Assembly (NCBI RefSeq): GCF_947648125.1
Contig: NZ_CANSMR010000013.1
Span: 1-64,000 of the forward strand
Source: an uncultured Bradyrhizobium sp.
GTDB taxonomy: Bacteria; Pseudomonadota; Alphaproteobacteria; Rhizobiales; Xanthobacteraceae
Direction: 5' to 3'
DNA length: 64,000 bases
Made by a program: the position numbers and the translations under genes. The notes under the pieces are model-generated. The model did no database searches and was not told where the DNA came from. It saw only the letters and a list, made by a program, of their open reading frames with translations. Of this stretch, positions 27,404 to 36,410 are shown one piece after another. The stretch's first letter is position 1; each line of letters starts with the position of its first letter.

Positions 27404-28282
27404 TCACGCGACTTTCGGCAGAGCTTTTGGCCGCTTCGACAGCAGCATCACGGCGATGCCGGCGATGACCGTGAGCATGCCGGCGAGCCGCAGTGGCCCG
27501 AACCTCTCGCCGAATACGATGCTGGAGGCGGCGGAGCCGACGAACGGCACCAGCAGCGCGAACGGCACCACCTGTGCCGCCGGATAATCCCTGAGCAGCC
27601 GGCCCCACAGCCAATAGGCGATACTGGTGGAAACGGTGCCGACAAACAGCGTCGAGACAACGCCGGCCGGCGACAGATGCGACAGCGCCTGCCACATCGG
27701 CTTCGCGCCCAGCGTCAGCAGCGACAGGCCGAACAACGGGACCGCCGCACACAGGCACAGCCATGCGAACAGGTCGAACATGCGTGCGCCCTGTGCCGGC
27801 CGCAGCAGCAGGTTTCCGATTGCGAACGAGACCGGCGAGATCATCAGGATGGCAAAGGCGGTGACGCTGAAATCGTAGCCGACGGTGCCGCAGATCATCA
27901 ACAGGCCGACCGCGGCGATCGCGATGCCGACGGTCTGCAACCTCGACGGCAATTCGCCGAACAGCAGCGCGGCAAAGCCGATGGTGAACAGCGCCTGGCT
28001 CTGCACGATCACGCTGGTGAGCCCGACCGGCATGCCATGGGCGATGGCGACGGACTGCGCCAGGAACTGGCCGAGAAACAAGGTCAGGCTGATTCCGATC
28101 AGCAGCAGCCACGACACCTGACGCGGCTTGCGCAGGAACAGGCACGGCACGGCCGCGATGCCGAAGCGCAGCGCCGTCATCAATTCGGGCGGCAACTCAT
28201 TGAGCGCGAACCGGGTTGCGACGAACGCAAGTCCCCAGATCACCGCGACCATGACGGCGATGCCAACATCGGCCGGCTTCAT
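27404..28282 (-). CDS. DMT-superfamily (EamA) transporter
   Basis: A 292-residue protein with ten hydrophobic segments in two EamA repeats (ADVGIAVMVAVIWGLAFVATRFALNELPPE at the start of the first and STLFVGTVSTSIAYWLWGRLL in the second, each shown in part). Such proteins are usually metabolite exporters; some export amino acids. The next gene encodes a second exporter. The methyltransferase gene is 37 bases upstream. Confidence 0.88.
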   Translation of the reverse strand: MKPADVGIAVMVAVIWGLAFVATRFALNELPPELMTALRFGIAAVPCLFLRKPRQVSWLLLIGISLTLFLGQFLAQSVAIAHGMPVGLTSVIVQSQALFTIGFAALLFGELPSRLQTVGIAIAAVGLLMICGTVGYDFSVTAFAILMISPVSFAIGNLLLRPAQGARMFDLFAWLCLCAAVPLFGLSLLTLGAKPMWQALSHLSPAGVVSTLFVGTVSTSIAYWLWGRLLRDYPAAQVVPFALLVPFVGSAASSIVFGERFGPLRLAGMLTVIAGIAVMLLSKRPKALPKVA

Positions 28283-28319
28283 TGTTCTTCTTCTTTGGTT
28301 CGGTTTGGCTTTGTCGATG

Positions 28320-29015
28320 CTAGATTTGTTCGTCCGGCTTCGGTTTGCGCAGCAGATAGGTGCCGTGCAGCGGCGCGTGGTAGTCGGCGGCGACCAGGGT
28401 GAAACCGGTCTCGGTCAGCATGCGCTCCATCACCCAGCCGAAGGTCGAGTACTCGTCGCGCATATGGGTCATCACGCTTTCGCGCTCGAAATCGTGGTTC
28501 TTGATCGAGAAATCGGCCCAGCCCTCGACATCGCGATCGACGCCGTCGGGCATGCTGACGAACACCATGTCACGCAGATAGAAATTCGCGCCGGGCTTCA
28601 GCGCGTTGAAGATCCGTGACAGCGCCACCGCCTTCCAGAAGTCGGGCAGATGATGCAGCGTGAACTCGCTGACGATGAGGTCGTAGGAATTCGGCTGATA
28701 GGCAAAGGACAATAGCCCGGCCGGCTGGGTCCGGATCCTCGCCTTGCGGTCGCGCGCATAGATTTCGGCAAGCCCGATCATCGCCGGCGAGATGTCGATG
28801 GCGTCGACCTCGGCACTCATCAGCGCCGCCTCGGTCGCCAGCACGCCGTTGCCGCAGCCGATGTCGGCGATCCGCCAGCCCGGCTTGACGCCGAGCTTGG
28901 TCAGCGCCTGACGGGCTCGGACATCGCTGTCCTCGCTGACGTCATAGATCGAGGCAACCGCGGTATCGAGACCGACCTGCCGCCGTTGCGTGTAGTACCA
29001 GTCGCGCGCCAACAT
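28320..29015 (-). CDS. Class I SAM-dependent methyltransferase
   Basis: A 231-residue enzyme. SAM-binding motif I is ADIGCGNGVLATEAALMSA, motif II is VDAIDISPAMIGLA, and SFAYQPNSYDLIVSEFTLHHLPDF (two blocks) covers motif IV. The acceptor is unknown; the family covers small molecules, lipids and quinones. It starts 3 bases after the ilvN stop, so it belongs to the ilv transcript, though no role in that pathway is known. Confidence 0.85.
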   Translation of the reverse strand: MLARDWYYTQRRQVGLDTAVASIYDVSEDSDVRARQALTKLGVKPGWRIADIGCGNGVLATEAALMSAEVDAIDISPAMIGLAEIYARDRKARIRTQPAGLLSFAYQPNSYDLIVSEFTLHHLPDFWKAVALSRIFNALKPGANFYLRDMVFVSMPDGVDRDVEGWADFSIKNHDFERESVMTHMRDEYSTFGWVMERMLTETGFTLVAADYHAPLHGTYLLRKPKPDEQI

Positions 29016-29018
29016 GAT

Positions 29019-29561
29019 TCACATCCCTTCCGGCCCACGCGTGATCGCGGCCACCCCGGTTCGTGACACCTCGACCAGGCCCAGCGGGCGCATCAGGTCG
29101 ATGAACTGATTGATCTTGGACGAATTGCCCGTGATCTCGAACACGAAGCTCTCGGTCGTGGCATCGATCACCCGGGCGCGGAATGCATCCGCCAGCCGCA
29201 GCGCCTCGACGCGGTGATCGCCACCGCCCCTCACCTTGACCATCGCAAGCTCGCGCTCGATCGAGCTGCCGGTCAGCGTCATGTCGACGACGCGGTAGAC
29301 CGGGATCATGCGGTCGAGCTGATGCTTGATCTGCTGGATCACCATCGGCGTGCCCGTGGTGACGATGGTGATCCGCGAGAGATGTTTCTGACTCTCGGTT
29401 TCCGAAACCGTGAGACTCTCGATGTTGTAGCCGCGGCCGGAGAACAGCCCGATCACGCGCGCGAGCACGCCGGGCTCGTTCTGCACGAGAACGGACAGCG
29501 TGTGCGTCTCGTTCGGATCGTGACGCTCTTCGAGGAAGTAGGCGGATGCGGGCTGGTTCAT
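29019..29561 (-). CDS. ilvN: Acetolactate synthase, small regulatory subunit
   Basis: A 180-residue regulatory subunit (IlvN/IlvH). An N-terminal ACT domain reads THTLSVLVQNEPGVLARVIGLFSGRGYNIESLTV (two blocks), followed by the second half that activates the catalytic subunit. It confers valine feedback inhibition. Its length is typical of the longer IlvH type. It is separated from ilvB by a dehydratase gene, which is an unusual arrangement. The symbol ilvH would be equally acceptable. Confidence 0.95.
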   Translation of the reverse strand: MNQPASAYFLEERHDPNETHTLSVLVQNEPGVLARVIGLFSGRGYNIESLTVSETESQKHLSRITIVTTGTPMVIQQIKHQLDRMIPVYRVVDMTLTGSSIERELAMVKVRGGGDHRVEALRLADAFRARVIDATTESFVFEITGNSSKINQFIDLMRPLGLVEVSRTGVAAITRGPEGM

Positions 29562-29582
29562 GGTCGTCCCCTTACATTCTTT

Positions 29583-30569
29583 TCACGCCACCGCCCGCTG
29601 GGCGGCAGGCGCAGCATCCGTCCCGATCCAGGTTCGGAACAGATCGAAATCGATATTGCCGCCGCTCAGGATCAGGCCGACCCGCTTGCCGGCGAGCTTG
29701 CTCTTTTCCTGCAGCGCGGCTGCGAGCGCCGCGGCGCCTGCGCCCTCGGCGAGATTGTGAGTGTCGGTCCAGTAGGCGCGGATCGCCTGCCCGACCTCGT
29801 CGTCGGTGACCTGCGCGATGCGCGAGGCGCCCTTGCGGATCAGGGCGAATGCATCCGCGTCCGGAATCCGCGTCGCCATGCCGTCGGCCAGCGTGTTGCT
29901 GGTCTCGGTGGTCACGATCTTGCCGGCCGCGAACGAGAGCGCATAGGACGGCGCCTCGGTCGACTGCACGCCGACGATCTCGGTCTTCAGGCCGAGCAGG
30001 TCGCGCGCCATGATGCAGCCGGAGATGCCGGAGCCCTGCCCGATCGGCACATAGAGAATGTCGAGGTCGGGCGCTGATCGAAACAATTCCAGCGCGTAGG
30101 TCGCGACACCCAGCACCAGGTCCGGGTGGAACGACGGCACCATGTGTAGGCCGGCGAACTGGGCGCGGCGCTCTGCCTCTTCGCGCGCGGCCTGAAAGTC
30201 CTCGCCGTGCTCGACGAGTTCGGCACCGAACGCGTGCATGGCGCGGTTCTTCTCGACCGAATTGCCGCGCGGCACGTAGATCACCGCCGGCACGCCGTGG
30301 CGGCTGGCGGCAAACGCCAGACTCTGGCCATGATTGCCGCGCGTCGCCGAGATGATGCCGGGCACATCGGGCCGCTCGCGCTTCAGCCGCTCGAGATAGA
30401 CCAGACCGCCGCGCACCTTGAAGGCGCCGATCGGCGTGTGGTTCTCATGCTTGACCACGACCTCGGTGCCGAGCCGCTCGGCCAGCAACGGCCAGGCATA
30501 CGCCGGCGTCGCCGGCACCGCGGTGCCGACGATCCTGTGCGCGCGCTCGAGCTCGCTGAGATCAAACAT
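29583..30569 (-). CDS. Threonine/serine dehydratase-type PLP enzyme
   Basis: A 328-residue fold-type II PLP enzyme. The cofactor lysine is Lys51 in HTPIGAFKVRGG, the asparagine loop is ATRGNHGQSLAFAAS and the phosphate-binding glycine loop is GQGSGISG. It lacks the C-terminal ACT domain of biosynthetic IlvA, so it would not be isoleucine-inhibited in the usual way. Deamination of threonine gives 2-oxobutyrate, the isoleucine precursor used by the enzyme encoded on either side. Hydroxyectoine-type and other dehydratases share this fold, so substrate is not certain. ATG 30569 is 14 bases after ilvB. Confidence 0.85.
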   Translation of the reverse strand: MFDLSELERAHRIVGTAVPATPAYAWPLLAERLGTEVVVKHENHTPIGAFKVRGGLVYLERLKRERPDVPGIISATRGNHGQSLAFAASRHGVPAVIYVPRGNSVEKNRAMHAFGAELVEHGEDFQAAREEAERRAQFAGLHMVPSFHPDLVLGVATYALELFRSAPDLDILYVPIGQGSGISGCIMARDLLGLKTEIVGVQSTEAPSYALSFAAGKIVTTETSNTLADGMATRIPDADAFALIRKGASRIAQVTDDEVGQAIRAYWTDTHNLAEGAGAAALAAALQEKSKLAGKRVGLILSGGNIDFDLFRTWIGTDAAPAAQRAVA

Positions 30570-30582
30570 GGCCCCCCTCACC

Positions 30583-32358
30583 TCACACCAGCGCCTTGCC
30601 GCCGGCGAAGGCCTTCGCGGTGGCCTCGTCGGTCGCTTCTTCCGGCAGCAGCATCTCGTTGTGCGCCTTGCCCGACGGGATCATCGGGAAGCAGTTCTCG
30701 AGCGCCGCAACACGGCAGTCGAACAGCACCGGGCGCCTGATCGAGATCATCTCCTTGATCGCGCCGTCGAGGTCGGACGGCTTGGTCGCCTGCAGGCCGA
30801 CGCAGCCATAGGCATCGGCGAGCTTGACGAAGTCCGGCAGCGCCTCGGAGTACGAATGCGACAGGCGGTTGCCGTGCAGCAGTTGCTGCCACTGCCGCAC
30901 CATGCCCATGTACTGGTTGTTCAGGATGAAGATCTTGATCGGCAGCTCGAACTGGACCGCGGTCGACATCTCCTGGATCGTCATCTGCACCGAGGCGTCG
31001 CCGGCAATGTCGATCACCAGGCTGTCCGGATGCGCCACCTGCACGCCGACTGCGGCCGGCAGGCCGTAGCCCATGGTGCCGAGACCACCTGAGGTCATCC
31101 AGCGATGCGGCTCCTCGAAGCCGAAGAACTGCGCGGCCCACATCTGGTGCTGACCGACTTCGGTCGTGATGTAGGTATCCTTGCCGCGGGTCAGCTCGAA
31201 CAGGCGCTGGATCGCGTATTGCGGCAGGATGATATCGTTGTTCTTGCGGTAGGACAGCGAGTTGCGCGCGCGCCATTGCGCGATCTGCTGCCACCATGCC
31301 TTGATGTCGGGCTTCTTGGCTTCCGCCTTGAACACCTGCAGCAGGTCGCCGAGCACATTGCCGGCGTCGCCGATGATCGGCACGTCGACGCGGATGTTCT
31401 TGTTGATCGAGGACGGGTCGATATCGATGTGGATCTTCTTCGAGCCCGGCGAGAAGGCATCGACGCGGCCGGTGATGCGGTCGTCGAAGCGCGCGCCGAC
31501 GCACAGCATGACGTCGCAATCATGCATCGTCATGTTGGCTTCGTAGGTGCCGTGCATGCCGAGCATGCCGAGCCAGTTCGGCCCCGACGCCGGATAGGCG
31601 CCCAGTCCCATCAGGGTCGAGGTGATGGGGAAACCGGTCGTCTCCACCAGCTGACGCAGCAGCTTTGAGGCCTCCGGACCCGAATTGATCACGCCGCCGC
31701 CGGAATAGATGACGGGACGTTTGGCATTGGCGAGCAGCGCCACCGCCTTGCGGATCTGGGTCGCATCGCCCTTCACGCGCGGTGTGTAGGAGATGTGAAC
31801 GTCCGACTTGCGCGGCGGATGATAGGTGCCGGTGGCGAACTGCACGTCCTTCGGCACGTCGACCAGCACCGGACCCGGGCGGCCGGTGGTGGCGACATAG
31901 AAGGCTTCGTGCAGCACCTTGGCGAGGTCGTTGATGTCGCGCACCAGCCAGTTGTGCTTGGTGGAGGGCCGGGTGATGCCGACGGTGTCGCACTCCTGGA
32001 AGGCGTCGTTGCCGATCAGGTGGGTCGGCACCTGGCCGGTGATGCAGACCAGCGGGATCGAATCCATCAGCGCATCGGTCAGCGGCGTCACCATGTTGGT
32101 GGCGCCGGGCCCCGACGTCACCAGCACCACGCCGGGCTTGCCGGTCGAGCGGGCATAGCCTTCGGCGGCATGGCCGGCGCCCTGCTCGTGGCGAACCAGG
32201 ATGTGCTCGACCTCGCTCTGCTGGAAAATCTCGTCGTAGATCGGAAGCACCGCGCCGCCGGGATAGCCGAAGACATGCTGCACGCCGTGATCGATGAGCG
32301 CGCGCACGATCATCGCGGCGCCGGTCATCTGATTGGGATCGTGGCTCTTGTCGGTCAT
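30583..32358 (-). CDS. ilvB: Acetolactate synthase, large catalytic subunit
   Basis: A 591-residue ThDP enzyme joining two pyruvates, or pyruvate and 2-oxobutyrate. Evidence: VFGYPGGAVLPIYDEI, the catalytic glutamate in VRHEQGAGHAAEGYARSTGK, the FAD-binding middle domain, and the ThDP motif beginning GDASVQMTIQEMSTAVQF and ending ILNNQYMGMVRQW. GGAGCG precedes the ATG. It is the first structural gene of the ilv cluster. A leader peptide rich in Ile, Leu and Val and a terminator hairpin lie 75 to 185 bases upstream, so attenuation is probable. Confidence 0.97.
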   Translation of the reverse strand: MTDKSHDPNQMTGAAMIVRALIDHGVQHVFGYPGGAVLPIYDEIFQQSEVEHILVRHEQGAGHAAEGYARSTGKPGVVLVTSGPGATNMVTPLTDALMDSIPLVCITGQVPTHLIGNDAFQECDTVGITRPSTKHNWLVRDINDLAKVLHEAFYVATTGRPGPVLVDVPKDVQFATGTYHPPRKSDVHISYTPRVKGDATQIRKAVALLANAKRPVIYSGGGVINSGPEASKLLRQLVETTGFPITSTLMGLGAYPASGPNWLGMLGMHGTYEANMTMHDCDVMLCVGARFDDRITGRVDAFSPGSKKIHIDIDPSSINKNIRVDVPIIGDAGNVLGDLLQVFKAEAKKPDIKAWWQQIAQWRARNSLSYRKNNDIILPQYAIQRLFELTRGKDTYITTEVGQHQMWAAQFFGFEEPHRWMTSGGLGTMGYGLPAAVGVQVAHPDSLVIDIAGDASVQMTIQEMSTAVQFELPIKIFILNNQYMGMVRQWQQLLHGNRLSHSYSEALPDFVKLADAYGCVGLQATKPSDLDGAIKEMISIRRPVLFDCRVAALENCFPMIPSGKAHNEMLLPEEATDEATAKAFAGGKALV

Positions 32359-32431
32359 GGTTCGCTCCGGATGCGCTTGTTTTTGCGCGGCTTTTGTCAG
32401 TTCTCGTCAGTTCTGTTTCGGGCAATAAAAA

Positions 32432-32448
32432 GGGGCCCTCGAGGCCCC
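32432..32448 (-). terminator. Leader terminator (attenuator) upstream of ilvB
   Basis: On the minus strand GGGGCC-TCGAG-GGCCCC forms a GC-rich stem followed by TTTTTATT, a standard intrinsic terminator. It stands between the leader peptide and the ilvB start, so readthrough must be regulated. Just upstream an inverted repeat GCACACCGCC/GGCGGTGTGC (32489-32498 and 32451-32460) encloses GGATGGC/GCCATCC, giving a nested hairpin around the leader stop codon. Which of these is the antiterminator is not resolved. Confidence 0.75.
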
Positions 32449-32476
32449 ATGCACACCGCCCGAATTTGGATGGCCG

Positions 32477-32542
32477 CTAGCCATCCCCGGCGGTGTGCCT
32501 GGGTACGACGGCGATAAGGAGTTTGGTAATAATGTTGCGCAC
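32477..32542 (-). CDS. ilvB leader peptide (attenuator), 21 residues
   Basis: A short frame from GTG at 32542 to TAG at 32477. Residues 4-13 read IITKLLIAVV, so seven of ten are isoleucine, leucine or valine, the products controlled by the downstream genes. The stop codon falls in the loop of a nested hairpin and a terminator follows 30 bases later. These are the parts of an amino-acid attenuator as known in proteobacterial ilv operons. A weak GGAAGA lies 12 bases before the GTG; the exact start is uncertain. This frame is far too short for ordinary gene calling. Confidence 0.8.
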   Translation of the reverse strand: MRNIITKLLIAVVPRHTAGDG

Positions 32543-32715
32543 GAGACGACCCAGTCTTCCCAAAGGTTGCGCGAACATAGCGGCCAAAGCCCGAATGTCA
32601 AGGCAAGGCAAGCAGTTTCGCGATTTTTGAACTGTAACGGGGTTCCAGCCGTTCGGCGAGTGTTTTTGCGCGGCGCAACGCGCATGGCAGACGGGCGCGC
32701 GGTGGCGCCGGCCCG

Positions 32716-32801
32716 GTAGCCCGGATGGGGCGCAGCGAAATCCGGGACGGTCTACCCGCGGGGAATAGACCCCGGATTGCGCTGCGCTCCATCCGGGCTA
32801 C
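32716..32801. repeat. Dispersed palindromic repeat (GTAGCCCGGATG type)
   Basis: GTAGCCCGGATGGGGCGCAG opens and GCTCCATCCGGGCTAC closes an 86-base element that can fold on itself, with CCGGG/CCCGG pairs inside. The sequence is common between genes in many proteobacteria. It lies between the ilv leader and the end of miaA; the remaining 170 bases of this gap show nothing else. Confidence 0.8.
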
Positions 32802-32806
32802 GGGGG

Positions 32807-33736
32807 CTATGAGATCCGGCCTTCCAGCCACTCCCTCGCAGCCTCAGGCACCACCCATTCGAATTCCGGCAGCTGGTGGCGAAACCAGGTGAACTGGCGC
32901 TTGGCGTAGTGGCGGGTGTCGGCCCGGCCGATCTCGGCGGCGGCCTGCCGGCTGATCTCCCCCTTGAGGTGACGGATCAGCGCCGGTATGCCATGGGCCT
33001 TCATGGCCGGCAGCAACGGATCAAGCCCGCGCGCGGCCAGCGCCGCGATCTCGTCGAGCGCGCCTTCATCGAGCATCACACCGAACCGGGCGTCGATCCG
33101 CGCGTAGAGCCGCTCGCGCTCCGGCGCCAGAAACAGCGCGTGGAATTGGCCCGGTGGCAGCAGCGGCGGCAGGCCATCGCGATGCCAGTCCGGCAGCGGG
33201 CGGCCGGTGGCCTCGACGACCTCGAGCGCCCGCGCGATGCGGGTGCGGTCGCGCGGCTTCAGCCGTTCGGCCGATAACGGATCGCGCGCCGCAAGCTCGG
33301 CATGCAGCACCTCGACGCCGCGCTGCTCCAGCCTTGCGCGCACGCTGTCGCGCACATCAGGGGGGATCGGCGGCACCGCCGACAGCCCGCGTGTCAGCGC
33401 CTTGAAGTAGAGGCCCGAGCCGCCGATGAAGATCGGCAGGCGTTTGTCGGCACGCGCCTCGCCGAGCACCTTGGCCGCGTCGGTCACCCAGGCGCCCGCG
33501 GAGAAATTCACGCCGGCGTCGACATGGCCGTAGAGCCTGTGCGGAACCTGTGCCTCCTCGCCAGCGGTCGGCCGCGCGGTGATGATCCGGAGGTCGCGAT
33601 AGACCTGCATGGAGTCTGTGTTGATCACGACCCCGCCGGTCCGCTGCGCAAGCTCGAGCGCCAGGGCCGACTTGCCGCTGGCGGTCGGCCCTGCGATAAG
33701 CACTGCCTTGTCCAACAATCCTGAATGCGCCTGCAT
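32807..33736 (-). CDS. miaA: tRNA dimethylallyltransferase
   Basis: A 309-residue enzyme that prenylates adenosine 37 of tRNAs reading UNN codons. The P-loop [15 protein letters not shown] (from residue 16), the [18 protein letters not shown] segment and the C-terminal tRNA-binding region ([17 protein letters not shown]) are all present. ATG 33736 is preceded on its strand by GAGGGAC. It shares the four bases CATG with the start codon of the divergent serB gene, leaving no intergenic space. GTG or TTG codons a few residues inside could be the real start instead. Confidence 0.95.
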   Translation of the reverse strand: MQAHSGLLDKAVLIAGPTASGKSALALELAQRTGGVVINTDSMQVYRDLRIITARPTAGEEAQVPHRLYGHVDAGVNFSAGAWVTDAAKVLGEARADKRLPIFIGGSGLYFKALTRGLSAVPPIPPDVRDSVRARLEQRGVEVLHAELAARDPLSAERLKPRDRTRIARALEVVEATGRPLPDWHRDGLPPLLPPGQFHALFLAPERERLYARIDARFGVMLDEGALDEIAALAARGLDPLLPAMKAHGIPALIRHLKGEISRQAAAEIGRADTRHYAKRQFTWFRHQLPEFEWVVPEAAREWLEGRIS

Positions 33737-34640
33737 GTCCCTCGTTGCCACGCTGATCTGCAATCCTGCAAGCCCCGCGCTCGACGCCACCATCGTCGAC
33801 GGTGCGCGGGCCGTGCTGCCCTCACCGGGCCCGGCGCAGTGGCTGTTCAACGAAGTCGCCGTCGACATTCCGTTCGAGAGCCAAGATTCTAGCGGAGACG
33901 CCATCAAGACCATCGAAGAGCGCCTGCGCCAGGCCCGCGGCGACCTGCCGATCGACATTGTCGTGCAGCCTCGGATCGGCCGGCGCAAGAAGCTTTTTCT
34001 GGCCGACATGGATTCGACCATGATCGGCCAGGAGTGCATCGACGAGCTCGCCGATTTCGCCGGGCTGAAAGCCCATGTCGCTGATATCACCGAACGCGCG
34101 ATGCGCGGCGAGATCGAGTTCGAGTCGGCGCTGCGCGAGCGCGTCGCCCTGCTCAAGGGCCTGCCGGTCAGCGTCGTCGACGAGGTGCTGGAGAAGCGCA
34201 TCACGCCGACGCCGGGCGGCCGCGCGCTGGTCATGACCATGCGCGCGCACGGCGCCTATACCTGCCTGATCTCCGGCGGCTTCACGTTGTTCACCAAGGT
34301 GGTCGCGGAGAAGATCGGCTTCCAGGAGAACCGCGCCAACCAGTTGCAGGTCGCGGACGGCAAGCTGACCGGCGAAGTGGTCGAGCCGATCCTCGGCCGC
34401 GCCACCAAGCTCGCCACCCTGGTCGAGCTGACCGAATCCTTCGACCTCGACGACATCGACACGCTGGTCACCGGCGACGGCGCCAACGATCTCGGCATGA
34501 TCCAGGCCGCAGGTCTCGGCGTCGCCTATCACGCCAAGCCCGCGGTCGCAGCCGCCGCGGCGGCGCGGATCGATCACGGCGACCTCACCGCGCTGTTGTA
34601 CGCGCAGGGCTATCGCCGGGATGAGTTCGTCGAGGGGTAG
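33735..34640 (+). CDS. serB: Phosphoserine phosphatase
   Basis: A 301-residue HAD-family enzyme removing phosphate from phosphoserine, the last step of serine synthesis. The nucleophile is Asp91 in [13 protein letters not shown], the motif II serine is in LISGGFTLF and motif III/IV is [11 protein letters not shown]. The first 80 residues form the regulatory N-terminal domain usual in SerB. Length is typical. The ATG at 33735 overlaps the miaA ATG on the other strand. No clear Shine-Dalgarno is visible, as its position falls within miaA codons. Confidence 0.95.
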   Translation: MSLVATLICNPASPALDATIVDGARAVLPSPGPAQWLFNEVAVDIPFESQDSSGDAIKTIEERLRQARGDLPIDIVVQPRIGRRKKLFLADMDSTMIGQECIDELADFAGLKAHVADITERAMRGEIEFESALRERVALLKGLPVSVVDEVLEKRITPTPGGRALVMTMRAHGAYTCLISGGFTLFTKVVAEKIGFQENRANQLQVADGKLTGEVVEPILGRATKLATLVELTESFDLDDIDTLVTGDGANDLGMIQAAGLGVAYHAKPAVAAAAAARIDHGDLTALLYAQGYRRDEFVEG

Positions 34641-34650
34641 GCTGCGGGTG

Positions 34651-34770
34651 TCGTCCCGGCGCAGGCCGGGACCCATAACCACCGACGCGCGCTGTCTGGC
34701 AAAAGCCGTCGACCGCTTCCTTAATCACTACGGCCACGGCGTATCGGTCCCGGCCTTCGCCGGGACGACG
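34651..34770. repeat. Dispersed palindromic repeat (CGTCCCGGC...GCCGGGACG type)
   Basis: TCGTCCCGGCGCAGGCCGGG opens and CCCGGCCTTCGCCGGGACGA closes the 120-base element, so both ends are themselves hairpins and also pair with each other. This is among the commonest intergenic repeats of bradyrhizobia. It fills the gap between the convergent serB and degP genes and ends two bases before the degP stop codon. Confidence 0.85.
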
Positions 34771-34772
34771 GG

Positions 34773-36269
34773 TCACTGCACGCCGAGCGCGACGAAGCGC
34801 AATTCGCCGTCGCCGTTGGAGACCAGCAGCAGCACGGACTTCTTGCCGTCCTTCTTCAGCTGGTCGACGCGCTTCTTGATGTCGGCGGCGCTGGACACCG
34901 CCTCCTGCGCCACCTCGACGATGACGTCGCCCGCCGATAGCCGCTTCTCGGCGGCATCGGAGGCATTGTCGACGCCGGTGACGACGACGCCCTTCACGCT
35001 GTCCTTGATCTTGTACTTGGTGCGCAGATCCTTGCTCAGCGCCGCCAGGTCGAGACCGAGCGCCTTCTGGGTCACCGGCTTCTCGGCGGCGTCGTCCTTA
35101 GGCTTGGCGTTGGCCTGCTGAGCCTTGTCGTTGTCCTCGAGCCGGCCGAGCGTGACCTTGCGGGTCTCCTCATTGCCCTTGCGGATGACGACGACGTCGA
35201 CTTCCTTGCCGACCGCGGTGTCGGCGACGATGCGCGACAGGTCCTTGGGGTCCTTGACGTCCTTGCCGTCGAACTTGACGACGACGTCGCCCGGCTCGAT
35301 GCCGGCCGGCTTGGCCGGGCCCTTGTCGTCGACGCCGGCAACCAGCGCGCCGCGTGCCGGCTTGATGTTGAGGCTGTCGGCGATCTCGTCGGTGACCTGC
35401 TGGATGCGAACGCCGAGCCAGCCGCGGCGCAGCTCGCCGAACTTCTGGAGCTGGTCGACGACGCCGGCCACGGTCTTCGACGGCACGGCGAAACCGAGAC
35501 CGATCGAGCCGCCGGTCGGGGAGATGATCAGCGTGTTGACGCCGATCACCTCGCCATCGAGGTTGAACAGCGGACCGCCGGAATTGCCGCGGTTGATGGC
35601 GGCGTCGGTCTGGATGTAGCTGTCATACGGCCCCTGGCTGATGTCGCGGTTCTTGGCCGAGACGATGCCCGCGGTCACCGTGCCGCCGAGGCTGAACGGG
35701 TTGCCGATCGCGACCACCCAGTCGCCGAGGCGGATCTTGTCGCTGTCGCCGAACTTGACGGCGGTGAGCGGCTTCGGCGGCTTGAACTTCAGGACCGCGA
35801 GGTCGGTCTTCTTGTCGACGCCGACCACTTCGGCCTTGATCTTGGTTCCGTCGTTGAGGATGACGTTGATCTCGTCGGCGTCGGCGATGACGTGGTTGTT
35901 GGTGACGACGATGCCCGCGGTGTCGACGATGAAGCCGGAGCCGAGCGAGTTGGTCTTGCGCGGCTGGAACTCGCCGCTCTTGTCGCCGCCCTTGCCGGGC
36001 GGGCCGCGGCGGTTCTTGAAGAAGTCGTCGAAGAATTCCTCGAACGGCGAGCCGGGCGGCAGCTGCGGCATCGTCCGGTCCTTGGCCTCGATCGTCTGCG
36101 ACGTCGAGATGTTGACGACGGCGTCGATCACCTTCTCGGCGATGTCGGCGATGCCCTCGGGGCCGCGTGCAAACGCCGGCACGGAGCTCAGCATGCTCGC
36201 AGCACCGATCGAGATCGCAGCTCCCATCATGCGGAGGCGACGGCTCAGGGCTGGTCTGGCAGCGATCAT
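34773..36269 (-). CDS. Do-family periplasmic serine endoprotease (DegP/MucD type)
   Basis: A 498-residue trypsin-like protease with two PDZ domains. A signal sequence lies at residues about 10-35 (ending SVPAFA). The triad is seen as His in VTNNHVIADADE, Asp in VDKKTDLAVLK and Ser in INRGNSGGPLFNLDGEV. PDZ1 spans about residues 265-360 and PDZ2 the last 90. It degrades or refolds damaged envelope proteins. ATG 36269 has GGAGAA upstream; a TTG 10 codons earlier is less likely. It follows hflK, hflC and a DUF2065 gene on the same strand, the usual alphaproteobacterial quality-control cluster. Confidence 0.95.
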   Translation of the reverse strand: MIAARPALSRRLRMMGAAISIGAASMLSSVPAFARGPEGIADIAEKVIDAVVNISTSQTIEAKDRTMPQLPPGSPFEEFFDDFFKNRRGPPGKGGDKSGEFQPRKTNSLGSGFIVDTAGIVVTNNHVIADADEINVILNDGTKIKAEVVGVDKKTDLAVLKFKPPKPLTAVKFGDSDKIRLGDWVVAIGNPFSLGGTVTAGIVSAKNRDISQGPYDSYIQTDAAINRGNSGGPLFNLDGEVIGVNTLIISPTGGSIGLGFAVPSKTVAGVVDQLQKFGELRRGWLGVRIQQVTDEIADSLNIKPARGALVAGVDDKGPAKPAGIEPGDVVVKFDGKDVKDPKDLSRIVADTAVGKEVDVVVIRKGNEETRKVTLGRLEDNDKAQQANAKPKDDAAEKPVTQKALGLDLAALSKDLRTKYKIKDSVKGVVVTGVDNASDAAEKRLSAGDVIVEVAQEAVSSAADIKKRVDQLKKDGKKSVLLLVSNGDGELRFVALGVQ

Positions 36270-36410
36270 GTCGGAGTTTCTCCAGGCAAACGGGTTCAAA
36301 TTAGCTGATTGTAGAGTGCGCCCGAACGGGCATATGGCGCAAGCATCTCAGCCGGGCATTTCGGCGAAAAACCGGCTGCAAGAGGCTCACGATTATGTTC
36401 AGTCTTGCTT

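Noticed and set aside
30583-31519. Alternative frames overlapping ilvB
   Set aside because: All are shadow frames of a strongly conserved ThDP enzyme gene.
32407-32685. Open frame of 92 codons over the ilvB leader region
   Set aside because: It is in a different frame from the Ile/Leu/Val-rich leader, runs through the terminator hairpin and has no ribosome site.
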